NCBI GenBank assembly: GCA_003255065.1
Contig: QAOA01001066.1
Coordinates: 122,900 to 186,899, forward strand
DNA from: Cercis canadensis
Taxonomy: Eukaryota > Streptophyta > Magnoliopsida > Fabales > Fabaceae
Length of the DNA: 64,000 nucleotides
Reading direction: 5' to 3'
This document shows, piece by piece, positions 1 through 11,851 of this stretch (positions within the stretch are counted from its first letter, which is position 1; each line of letters starts with the position of its first letter). The notes under the pieces were generated by a model. It saw only the letters and a list, made by a program, of their open reading frames with translations. It was not told where the DNA came from and did no database searches. The position numbers and the translations under genes were made by a program.

Positions 1-299
1 AATATTAAATACTCTAGTTTTTGTGATAAGTTATGTGCCATTAAATCTACAAATTTTGAACATAGGATCTCTTATTTAAATTTTATCAAAATTAATTGAA
101 TAAAATTGATAAGTAGGTAATGAAGTACGTCAAAAATTAATTGACAAAAGAAAAGAGAATAAAAAATAAAAAAATAAATTACTAAGTCTGATTTATTAAT
201 GAGAGATTTAAATAATTTATATGAGGTTAATGATTCAAACCTATATGTAGTCGTGTAAAAAACAAACAATAAAAATAAAATTAAACTAATTGATAGATT

Positions 300-660
300 T
301 ATATAGAGGTCTTATCTTAAGCCCAAATCAGATGCATTAAACCTAAATCTAAAAGGCCTATTACACCAAAGGCCCAAACCAAATCTACCAACATATCATT
401 CTCATTTTCCTCAACATCCTTATAAATAACCTCTCTGTTACAGGTACGAGACTTTTGACTCATCTATCATTAGTGACCCCTTTTTAGCTCAGATCGACTT
501 AACTTAATCTTCAAAGCCTGAAAATAGGAGTTGGGTCCTTCATTTCTATTTGTGCAAATTAGCTCAATTTCACCCAACCTTCAAATTTTTTTTTACCTCC
601 AAAATCTCACCCGACCTCGAGTTCAACTCAGGCATCGTCAATTTTCATCGTAAGTACAAT
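300..660 (-). repeat. Dispersed repeat, copy 1 (inverted)
   Basis: The reverse complement aligns by eye with 1440-1740. Shared landmarks, in order, are a tract around GGTCGGG, a CTTATTTTCA/CCTATTTTCA block, GAGCTAAAAAG, a CAAAAGT...GTACCTG(T/C)AACAG core and a TATTTATA box. The presence of a TATA-like box after the core would suit a promoter or LTR fragment, but no long terminal repeats or coding remnants were found, so the class is unknown. Confidence 0.5.
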
Positions 661-1439
661 TGTTAAGAGTTTAAGTATATTGGTCCACTTCCATGGGGGA
701 AAAAAATGATCAACTGTTTTCTCGTTTGCGTAAATCCTATATGTAGTGGCGAGCAGCCGAGCCCATTCCAAATGAGATGAGAACCCTAGATTGTGCCATG
801 GGTGGCTTCCCGTTTTCCTCCTAATCACCCAAAGTGCATAACGCAGACTTGGTCCCGGCTGCTCAAAACCGGTAACTCTCCTTTCGCCTGTTTTGTTCCT
901 TTATTCGTCGTGTGCCTTCTCAGCTTTTTCCACGCGCACTAAACGAGTCAAATTATTACCGTTTCGTCCCGGATTATCATTCATGAAAAGGATATTCCAT
1001 GGAGATCATTAAAACAAAGCGTTTTCTGTAACCATCAAGAGTAAATAACTTCAATTATTAGTGAATAATAATAATAATAATAATAATAAATACTCGCCAT
1101 GTGTCTCTAATTTGCTCAACTCGGGTTGCTTTTGCTTGGTTGGCTCACATGTTCACGTAATTTGGATGAATCATTTCGAGTAAATGGTTGGCACGTGATA
1201 TATCATATACGTGAAGAATGAGCATGTCTTTTTGGGATGGAAAATCATAATATTAGTTATTGAATGTAAATTATACCTTTTTTTAATACTAAATAATTTG
1301 TAGCTTCATATGATCTTAAAAAAAGAAAAAAAAAATTGTTGTCTCAAATGAAGCAATTAGTGATAATATCGTGATCCAAAGAGGTTAACAAGTTTAACAT
1401 TTTGCTTTTCTTTTAAATATGAAAGTGACGATGCATGAG

Positions 1440-1740
1440 TGTGAGGTCGTGTCAAGTCGCGAAGTTTGGGACAATCTTGAAGGTCGGGCAAATTCAAGTT
1501 GACTTGCACAGGTAGAAAAAAAAAAAAAAAGGATGGGTTCTTATTTTCAAGCTTTGAATATTAAGTTAGTTCAGACTGAGCTAAAAAGATTATCAATAAT
1601 TCTGAGTTCCAAAAGTTTGTTACCTGCAACAGGAGGAGTATTTATAGGAGTTCTGAGTGAAACGGGAGCATGAGTTGGCGATTTTAGCGTTGGGCCTCTA
1701 ATAAAGTGGACCTTCTGGCTTATTGGGCCTAAGTGAACCT
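1440..1740 (+). repeat. Dispersed repeat, copy 2
   Basis: Direct-orientation member of the same family as 300-660 (inverted) and 3490-3800. It carries the GTTACCTGCAACAG core at about 1620 followed by TATTTATAGGAG. It is preceded by a poly(A) run near 1517. Class unknown. Confidence 0.5.
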
Positions 1741-3227
1741 AGGTCAGCAGAAATGACCACTACATAAAGCAAATTCAATCTTAGAAGAATATATTCGTTT
1801 ATTTTGGATTTTTTTGAAAAAATATATAAATTATTTCTTGCATTTTTAATAAAAATATAATCTATTGAAAATAGACCTTTTAAAGCTGGATTCTAAAAAA
1901 AAAATTAGTTCAATTAAATAAAAAAAATTTAAAGCATTTAAAAAATAAAATTATTAAGTTAAATTAAAGCTTTCAGATAAAATCTCCTATATAATTTTTT
2001 TTTTTACAACTTCTACTTTATTTTCTTAATATAAAATGGTTCTTCATCTAACGACGCACTTGGAACTTTTGCTGGAAAATGAAAATCTAAAAGCCAAAAC
2101 AAACAACACTTCTTCTTGTACAACAATAATTATTACAAAGACACACTCCCACATAAACAATTATTCTAAGAACAAAAATTTAAAGACAAGACCAACAAGC
2201 ACTCAGCAACAGAGGCATATTTTGCCTTTATAGTAGAGGAAAAAGAAAGATAAAAACGAGGCAGATGCCTTTCTGGATATAAATATTGTTGGTTGTCATT
2301 GCACGAGTTTGACACTCGTTTGCTAAATGGCGGTCCTGGGCACCTGGAGGATTCGAAGAGTAAAATTATATAAAGTAGAAAACGATAGGTACGTTCCTGG
2401 TGATTATGGGCCTTGAATTGAAAAAGTCAGCTTCCCCCTCAGATTTGGAAGTTTGTGAACCCCCGCGGCCCAAAATTTTAAAAAAAAAAAACCGGTTTAA
2501 AAAAAAACTTGAAAGTTTTTGGTTGGAGCACAAATAAAATATGAGGGGAGAGTCGGTAAATTGACTAACAAAATACAGTTTAGAAGACTATTTACTAAAA
2601 TTGAGTATTATACAAATTTTTTGTAGAAATTGTATACTTATTATTTTATTTATAGAACACGAATAAAATAAGTCACGTTACTTTGTAAGTAGCGTTATTC
2701 TAAAGATCATGCTATTTATAAAGTAGTGTGACATTTTTATTTGTATATCTATTAATAATTTAATTAAAACTGCTTAAAATCAATAAAATATTTTTAAATT
2801 ATTCAATTTGCATAAATACTTTTTAAAACTATATTTTTATAATATTTTGTCGAGAGAGCCGAAAATTCATATATAATAATATAAACACATGCACTTCTTT
2901 TTACCTTAAGACCATAAACACAGTAATGCATACACATAAATATGAAAAAAAACTATATTATACTTGCGATAATTATATTGTTATATTACATACAAACTGA
3001 ATTTATTTTATAAGTTAGTTATATGTGATTGATTTATTTGAAAATGTATAATTACAATCAAATAAGAGATCCAAATGATTGAGTATTAATTTGTAGAAGT
3101 CATATGTTTATTTATTTTTTAACTGAATGGAGTGAGAATATTAAAAATGATAAGTTATCTTGTACTTTTTTTTTTATGAGGTGACTATGTTATCTTCTAT
3201 TATGTGAATTTTAGTAATATATATATC

Positions 3228-3437
3228 GGGGATTCTATGATATTACGTAAGTATGCCATACTACACTGACGTGGCAAACATACATAATTTTCATATTTTA
3301 TTATATATAAAATATAATTTATTTAATTTTTTAAACAAACTTAAAAACAGTTAATTTGTACACATGTCATTCATTTATTGATTATTCCTATGTAGTATGA
3401 CATACTACATAAATACTAAAAGTATCTAAGAAACCTC
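3228..3437 (+). mobile_element. AT-rich MITE family, copy 1
   Basis: A block of about 210 bp that closely matches 25540-25749. Near the ends it has an imperfect inverted repeat: GTATGCCATACTAC at 3251-3264 against GTAGTATGACATAC at 3392-3405. More diverged copies lie at about 16270-16470, 17886-18100 (inverted) and 22120-22320. There is no coding capacity, so it is a non-autonomous element. The superfamily was not determined. Confidence 0.65.
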
Positions 3438-3489
3438 ATATATATATATATATATATAGTGAAATTTATTAGTGCAACTAAGGTACTTG

Positions 3490-3800
3490 ACGATGTTTGA
3501 GTTTCGAGGTTAGGTTACGTCACGGAGATCGAGAAGATCTTATAGGTTGGGTTGATCCGAGCTAACCTAAAATAAAAAAATTGGGTTGAGTTTGTATTTT
3601 CGGGTTCCAAATATCAAATTAGTTCGGTCAAAACTTAATTATATTAATTATGAGTGGAGATTCAAAAGTCCGTTACCTGTGACGGGTGAGACTATTAATA
3701 GCAAACGAAAACCAGGAGCTAGTAAGTTACATGAGGCCTTTAATGAACCAGATTTAAGCTTATCGGATCTCTTAATGTTAGGCCTCTTGGTATTGGGCCT
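3490..3800 (+). repeat. Dispersed repeat, copy 3 (diverged)
   Basis: More diverged member of the family at 300-660 and 1440-1740. It is recognised by the order of landmarks: a TTGGGTTGAGTTTGTATTTTC-like block, then AGTTCGGTC, then CAAAAGTCCGTTACCTGTGAC, with the same GGGCCT-rich tail near 3780-3800. Confidence 0.4.
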
Positions 3801-4699
3801 ATAAAAAGGGCCACCACAGTATTTAAATTAAAAAGATTTGACATGTTAACATTAAATTATAATATACTCAAACTTATAAACCTATATTTTTTTAAAGAAA
3901 TTATTGATATTTATTATAGCTTTTACAAATTGAAAAGGAAAACGATAAATTAGGATCATGGTATACACATAGATAAGGAGCTATTTAGTATTTTTTTTGT
4001 AGTTTTTTTTTTATTGATAGTTATTGATTAGAGTAATACGATTTGCCTACTTCCCACGGCGAAAAAGGGATAAAGAAAAAGCTCTATCCAAATAAAAACA
4101 GATAAGGAAAGAAAAAATTAGAGAGGAATAGATGAACATTACAGATAATTCGCCTAAAGTTCTAAACGTGTTCGCTGTCCATGGCAGCCCATAAGTAAAA
4201 AAAAAAAAGTATAAACATCTTAATTCGGTTCAAAATGGAATTACCGCCATGATGTGGCACAATATGATTAGCTTAGACGAAGTAATACTATTTAGGGAAC
4301 TCGCACACAGAAACACTGCCCCGTGTTTTCAATTGGCTGACGTTGTCCGTACGCTGATTGTATGTTGTATGTTTTAAAAACAGGCCTCCTAGCATCAAAT
4401 TTGAAATATTTCACTCCCAATTTTAACCCTTCAACAAACCGTCGTTCGCCTCTAGAAAGTGCAAACACAGTACGTTTCTCTCTCTTCAAATTTTGGACCG
4501 TTCGCGTTGATCTCACGCCTAAAAGGCTAAAACCCTCATATAACTCTCTCTCTATTTGGCTTTCTCTCTCTACAATTTGAATCCGGATCCAGCGCCTTCG
4601 ATTCACGCCCCAAACCCTATTTCTCTTTCTCTCCCTCCCTGTTATCTTCTCTCTTTCTAGACTAGAATCTCTTTTGTCTGTGGCTCAACTGTGCACACA

Positions 4700-7600
4700 A
4701 TGAGGAAAGGCACTAAGAGGAAGACGAGGCAAAATGAAGAAGCGAAACCGGCCGAAGAAAATAAGAAGCAATCGAGCAAGACAACTTCTCGAGCTAAGCG
4801 AGTTAAGGCTTCCAAGCCAGAGACCGAGCCCGAGTACTTCGAGGATAAGCGCAACTTGGTATAATCTATTTAGCAACTAATTATGTAGTTTTCGAATTTC
4901 CATTGAATATGTACAGAGTTTGATTTGACTCTGTATGCATTTACGGATTGTTTATGCGGACACTTTCTAATATTTGCACATTGTGGGTTATTTAGATTCT
5001 TGTGGTTTATTGGAATCAACTTTTGAAGTTTGTTTTTAGTTATTGATGTCGTACATGTCAAACTTTTCACCCTAATACCTTGGTCGCCCGGAAATGTAGG
5101 AACCGTGTGATGTCCATATTGTTGATATTAGTTAGGCTTTAAAGAAACACTCGAAACATTTATTAGAAATTGGTTGTGCCCTTGCTGAGGTGATGATATA
5201 TGATATCTCAAGAGTTGTGGTGTTTTGTATTCTAATGTGCAACTATTTAGGGGGAAAAGACAATTATAGCTCCGTATTCCTTTTCTACTAAAGCTGTTTG
5301 AGCTTTGCTTTTCCTGGTAAGCTATGGCAGCTTATTTTGGCAGAGAGTTGAACCTTGAATAACTGTTTAGATTATTTCCTTACCTATGTTCGAAAAGGTA
5401 TTTCCATTGTCTGCCTGCTTTACTGAATATTACTTTCTCAATAGTCTTCCAATTAAGCTAAATGCTTTTTGCATGAGAGAATTTGCTAGACTGAGGAAGA
5501 AATATGTCTGTACAGGGGAATAAAGAATTTTGAGTTATTATAAGTATCCCAACAATTGATTCTAGAAATTCTGGATTTCAGATTGCAGCATTTCAATTTC
5601 CTGATTTTAGCATTTTCTTATTCTTCATCCAGACACAACCTTAGGGATTATGGATAAAGTGCCATGGATAATCCAAATAGGTTAGAACATTTTGATGTTG
5701 TTATTGAACTTAATTGGACATTTCTTGTAAAAAAACCCAAAATATTCTTTGTTGGCGTTGCAGTCATGCAGTGTGACTAATTGCTGCTTTTACTGATGGT
5801 ATTTGTCAATTTGCATTATGCAGGAAGACTTATGGAGGGAAACATTCCCTGTTGGAACAGAGGTTTGTAAAATTTATACCTTCTTTTCTCTTATTTAACA
5901 TGTTGGAGTTTGTCCCTCATTTTTCTTACTGGATCCTATATTCTAATGCCAGTGGGATCAATTGGATTCTGTCTACCAATTCAAGTGGAATTTCTCTAAT
6001 CTTGAAGTGAGTATGATACCCATCTTTCCCTTTTAGGTTTTCAATGAGTTCCAGATTTTGTCTTATGAGGCTCAACATAGTTAATTACTTAACTTGATGG
6101 ATTACTGATAAAGTAATAAACTGTTTGCAGAATGCCTTTGAAGAGGGGGGAGTTTTGCATGGGAAAAAGGTTTACCTCTTTGGTTGCACTGAGCGTAAGT
6201 AGCTTGCAAACTTTTAATGTTTTATCATCTTACAAGGAAGCAACTTGAGTTTGCCTAGCCATTTCCCCCCATTTGGTCTCAAAGTTACAACTTATTCATT
6301 TTTACATCTGCAGCTCAACTGGTCTCAGTAAAAGGTGAAAACAAAGTTGTCTGCATACCTGTTGTGGTGGCTGTAAGTTGTCAAACTGTGTTCCACCTAC
6401 TTGTTAATATAGAATATGTGTTGGCTAATTTGAAATTTAAAAATATTTAATTTCTTTTGAAAACAGGTTGTATCACCTTTCCCTCCATCTGATAAAATTG
6501 GGATTAACTCAGTTCAAAGAGAGGCAGAAGAAATAATTCCCATGAAACAAATGAAAATGGATTGGGTTCCATATATCCCCTTGGAGGACCGGTATTCCCC
6601 AATTCTTTTGCTTTTAATTTTATAAAATTTTCTTAATTTATTATATTAGTTTTTCCATCAGTTTCATGAAACATAGCTTTATGTTCATCTCTGAAGTTCT
6701 TTTCATGATTTATTTCTTCAACAGAGAAAGCCAAGTTGACAGACTGAAGTCTCAGATATTTATCTTGAGTTGCACCCAAAGAAGGTATTACTTTCTCTTT
6801 GCTGGCCTTCTGAAGCATGTATGCTATTGCTTGTTTCTGACTTTCATGTTTCTTTCAAAGCGTTTCAATTGCTGCGTTATTGAAGATGTGATTTGTTAAA
6901 ACTTCTGATTTAGAAGATCTGTTTTGCAAGTTTGCACTGTTCTGACTTTTAAGTTTATAGAACATAATCTGTATCTTGATAATTATCTTTAATTGGCTAA
7001 CTTTTCTTTGATATTTCCCTATTATATGAGATTTATAGGGTTTGGGGAAGATTTACCTTCATGTTCCAAGGTTTCTAGCTTAACATATTTTTTCTCGTGT
7101 TGCGCGCTATTTATTTTATAATCACCTTCAACTATGAATTTTACAGGGTAAACCTTATGAGTTATGAACATATTGTTTCTAGTTTTGGTCTGTGTGATAT
7201 AGCATGTTACTATCCTTATTTACATGTTGCCAAACGGTTTGTGGTTTTTAAAATAGTATTCAGCAACATTATCTTTCTGTACCATTCTCTAATGTTCAAT
7301 TTTATTTTATTGATGTTTTGATTAATAGCACTGCTGTTTCAAAAATCTTCTGCAAGGGGGCCAAGAAGTATTTTGGAAGTCTACGCTCTTTTTCATGGTT
7401 TTGAGCCCTTAGATGGGGGAACAGATTCAACCTTTCAAAAATTTTCACGTTTATTACAATGTTAACACAAACCTTTAAAAGTTATGTACCTACATTGAAT
7501 AACTCTGATGATCTCTGTAGAGTAAATGTTTGGGTCTGATGCAATGAATGACTTTATAGATCTATTGAAAACTGAAAGGAAATGTTTGTTAGGAATAACT

Positions 7601-10039
7601 AATAGCAGAGGAGGGTATAGCACTTTGATATTTTCTACCATCTTAGAAAGTGTTTGACAGCTGACTAACTGTGCCCAACTTGATGGATTCACCCTTTACC
7701 GATTAAGTTGTTGGTATTTGCTTGCTAAATCCAGCCATGCACTATTGAGCCTTGATGTATACATCTTTATGAATATGACTTGTAAGTGATCTGTGTTATG
7801 AATTTATGTGGTTTAGGGCTGCTTTAAAGCATCTGAAGTTGGACCGTCTGAAGAAATATGAGTACTGCTTGCCTTGTGAGTTTCCTGGCTTTACAATATT
7901 GTAATTTGTTCATATGAATATGTATAATAGTTGTGTCTAATAGTGGGAAGACGATAACTGTCTCCTGTTCCAACCATTATTATGAAATTGGATTAAGAAA
8001 TTCTTTTATATTTGTCTTAGTTAAAATAGCTGTGGGATAATGGTAGAGGGCTCAGGGATATTTGGGTTATTTGGTTCTGTGTGCAGGGGATTGATGTATT
8101 ATTTTCCTTGTTTTAACCTTCTGTTATCTGTTCTTGGAGGATATTTTGTTGTCCAACTTTTTGTATTCCTTCTCTTCTAATAAAATCAGTATGTTAGTTA
8201 TTGATACTTTTGTTACAGAGCCATCTTGATTCGTCATCAGTTAGTGCTAATGCACTTGTTAACATATGTTTTTGTGACTGCTATTATTTTGCAGATTTCT
8301 ACCAGCCTTTTAAGGAAGATGAACTTGAACAAAGCACTGAGGTTCCAATAATTTTTCCAGCAGAGCCAAAACCGGTAATTAAGATGGAGAAAACTTTTGT
8401 GAAGCAAAATGCAGTCTTTGGATGTCTTGGGCTTCTCCTTTCATACAATATGGTTACATATTGAATTGACAAGATTTGACAGATTAGTGCCAAATGGGGT
8501 TTTCTATATAGTCACCTATCTTTGTTTTATGCAGGTGTTCTGTGAATTTGATTGGGATTTAGATGAACTTGAGGTAAGGAATTAATTTGTAATGGTATAT
8601 GCTTGTAAAATATAGTTATCCTCTTTTTTTTTGCTAATGACAATCTTGTAATAGCCTGTTGCAGGAAGTTTAATGTTTATTTTACTTATCATTTTGCTAT
8701 AACCTTTGTTAACAATTGGCATCCAGATACTGTGTAATTGAGTTCCAAATTTTTAACATAGCTGCAAGGGATGGGGATCATAAGATATAAGGAGTGAAGG
8801 CATTTTATTTGTCACTATTTTGTCTGTGTTTCTCCTAATTAAGAGAGAGGGGGGGAAATTAACAGTAAACTGGAAAGAAATTAACTAAGACAAGGACCTT
8901 ATGCACTAAATTTTTATATATTATGCAGGAGTTCACAGATAAGCTCATAGAGGAGGAGGAATTATCAGTAGATCAAAAGGATGCCTTCAAGGTAACAAGT
9001 GATGGAAAATATATAAGTTGATTCATGCTTTCCATATCTTTTAAGCATTAATTTATAATGTTCCTTTTGCTGTTTTAGGAATTTGTCAAGGAAAAGGTTC
9101 GAGAAGCAAAGAAAGCTAATAGACAGGTACTTTTGGGTGCTACTGGTTCTGCAGTTGTACATTACATGTTGTTCTCTGCAGTCTTATCAGTTTCTTATCC
9201 TGCAGGCAAGGGAAGCTCGGAGAAAAGCTATTGAAGAAATGAGTTTAGAAACCAAAGCTGCATTTGAGGATATGAGATTTTATAAGTTCTACCCTGTGCA
9301 AACACCAGATACACCTGATGTATCAAGTGTTAAGGTATGTGTTTGGCCATTCTCATATATAGAGCTCTTTGGAGTTTTTAATTTTTAAACATCTTAATCC
9401 AACATTAAGTCCTCGATTTTTGCCTAAAAATTGGTAACTTTTTTTTATGGAAAGTTTCAGACTTTTGTAATGCATGTTGATGGGGAATGCTAGGCATTTA
9501 CATATGTGTGTGAGTAGTGCACATTCTGATTGGTGAAAACATATTTTGGTTAAGTTACATGAGATATATGTCATACTGTATTTTCTAAAGTTGGTTCCCT
9601 TTCTAATATCTTTAATTTTTTTTTTTAATGATTGGTTATTCTGACAAGGCTTTTGGTTGCCTTTGTTTTCTTGTTTCCTTCTTCTTTTCGGCCAACCTGG
9701 TTCCCATTGAATTCAATGTTTTAAATTTGATAGGAGGATAAAAAAATGGAATAGAGAAAAATCTTCAAAATAAATAAATAAATACAAATATTTGCATCTC
9801 TTTAAGCTACTTTCTGTCGGCCGTCTGTTTACATGCCTTTGGATGTGTATATCCATAAAAGGGAAGATTTTAAGGGCTGGAATGGTTTCTTCTGAAGTTG
9901 TTAGACTTTCCTCTTGTTGATCATAATCAGAATGCATTTCCCCTTGCTTATATAATGTACCCTATAAAATTAATTGTTCTTTGTCTTGCAGTCCCCATTC
10001 ATAAACAGGTATTACGGAAAGGCTCATGAGGTTCTGTGA
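4700..10039 (+). CDS. HIT4: HIT4-like nuclear protein (HEAT INTOLERANT 4 family)
   Basis: Fourteen coding exons give a 341-residue protein: 4700-4858, 5824-5862, 5953-6006, 6131-6194, 6314-6372, 6467-6591, 6725-6784, 7817-7875, 8295-8374, 8535-8573, 8929-8991, 9079-9126, 9206-9334 and 9992-10039. All introns are GT-AG and the frame closes exactly. The N-terminus is Lys/Arg-rich, as in a nuclear protein. The conserved body contains FPVGTEWDQLD, FGCTEPQLV, SPFPPSDKIG and FYQPFKEDELEQSTEV, then an acidic and basic coiled stretch and the terminal SPFINRYYGKAHEVL. This matches my memory of Arabidopsis HIT4 (At5g10010), a plant-specific chromocentre protein needed for heat-induced chromatin decondensation and basal thermotolerance. 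No enzymatic motif is visible. The start is the first ATG after a CT-rich leader. It is convergent with the CPR5-like gene. Identification rests on recall, not on a computed alignment. Confidence 0.88.
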
Positions 10040-11851
10040 TTGGCCCCAAAATGATAATGGCTTAGAACATGGCAGGTTTGCCTTACCTACCACAATGAAG
10101 GTTTTGTTCCCTATGAAGTTCAGGAGGCAACCCCCTGGTGCCTCATCAAATTTTCTTTTACCATTGTAGGTCTCTCAACAAACATACAATGTAACATTGT
10201 AGCTCAGAAATCCTAGAGAAGCAAACTAGGTTTTACAATAGGAGGAATATATGAGAGCGTTCTGACTTTCCAATTTGTAGAGAATTTTGCGCTTCAGGAG
10301 CTGCAATTTGGTGGCTCTTGCTTGTGTTGGTTTCTTCTTGAGAACATTCTTTTTCCCTATCAAAGTTAGTTTTGTATGGCAAAGTTCATTTAGAAACCAA
10401 ATGAAAAATGAGTTCATCTGTTGCTTCAGTATAGCTAGCTCTCGTATTGATATGTCATGGTTGAAAAATGGTTAAGTGTTATTGGCAACATTCTAGATAT
10501 GTCATGGTTGCTAGTGGAAAGTACATGTCAGATGCTTTGAAATTTGTAGCAAATGGTCCCAAGGAGCTAATGAAATTGATAGCAATTTTTTTTTTGGCCG
10601 TGAGAATTCAGGGTTTTTTTTTTGGTCATGGAGAATTCAGGGGTTGAATTTCATAGTCTCCCCCTTTCTGCCTGCGGCGGTTATTTTTCGAGTTTGGCAT
10701 CTATCAAATTGGCTGTTCCGAATATCAAATTGTTAATTTCTAGGGATGTATTCTTCTGGATCTTCTCATTCTATTACGGTTCCTTGTATTGTATTTGTGT
10801 TTATCATATAATTACTGCTTCAACACCAACTTGAAAAAAGTAAACTAAGTCAGAACCTCTAGGGGGGAAGCTAAATAACGTGGATATCTGTTCAACAGCA
10901 ATTCTACAATTCAAACCCTTCAAACCACTCACGATCCAACTCGACCATGTAACAGATACATCTATCTGTTGAAGATGTAATTTCAATAACCTTATTCTTC
11001 ACTAAAGAGACTGTTGATCCTTTTTAAATATTGATTGAAAGAACAAAAAGAAATGCAAATGCTTGTGTTTTCACGTCCATTTTGCCACTGAATAATGAGC
11101 CATGGAGTTCAAATGGTTGATAAAATCAACATTGTGAAATCACATTTTACCAACATGCACCCGGAAACTAATTCTGTTCTCCGCCTACGAAATGGCCTTC
11201 TAAGAGTTAAATTATCAATAAAAATATTGAGATGCCACATCAGTTCTTAATTAGTAATTCCCAAGTGTATGTGACATAAGTTAGTCTCATATAACATACA
11301 AGGCAGCCATCTCCTTATTCAGAAATTCTCAGAATTTATATAAAGATAAAACATGCAGACAAAACAGAAACGTTTACTCAGTAAAAATTATCAACAAATG
11401 TCTATAATATTAAACTAATACAATCTGCTTAGTGATCCTACAATATCGGCGTCTTCCGAGGATTCTCCTGCTAAACAACATCCTAGCTCATATAACATCA
11501 CACTTTCAAATTATAAAAGGTGCGTTCATCCTAGAATGCAAAGTGATGCAATAAAAATATGCAACATTTGTAACATGAATTCTGATACGTCACGGGAAAA
11601 TTATTTTGGTTCAAACTTCTATTGTACAACATGATCCAGCTGTGGGCATCGTTATACAATTCCGAAAAAACAAAAGGCATTCTCTAAACTAAATATAAAT
11701 AAGCTGGATCTTCCCAACCCGATATCTTCTTCACTAAAGTAATACATGAACAACAAAGAGCCAACTGTGGGCACATGCAACGAAGGTTGCTTGAATCACA
11801 CTAGATGATAAGCAGCTCATGATCAGGCAAATTGTATATGTGAAAATTCTT
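10040..11851. other. Gap between convergent genes HIT4 and CPR5
   Basis: Presumed 3' UTRs lie on both sides, with AT-rich spacer between. No coding frame with family features was found on either strand. Poly-T tracts occur near 10587 and 10614. Nothing else is recognisable. Confidence 0.55.

Larger units (their letters stand above)
1..4699. other. Repeat-rich intergenic spacer
   Basis: No convincing gene is visible here. The open frames are short, AT-rich and lack family motifs. The stretch holds three diverged copies of a dispersed repeat (about 300-660, 1440-1740 and 3490-3800), one MITE copy (3228-3437), an AAT microsatellite near 1064-1090 and an AT run at 3439-3458. The last 150 bases or so are CT-rich and look like the 5' leader of the HIT4-like gene, with a telobox-like AAACCCTA at 4612-4619. 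Confidence 0.7.

Noticed and set aside
2570-2760. Inverted-repeat block with GTCACGTTACTTTGTAAGTAG and a reversed partner
   Set aside because: A short palindromic pair around 2670-2735 is visible, but without defined ends or a second copy it cannot be called a transposon.
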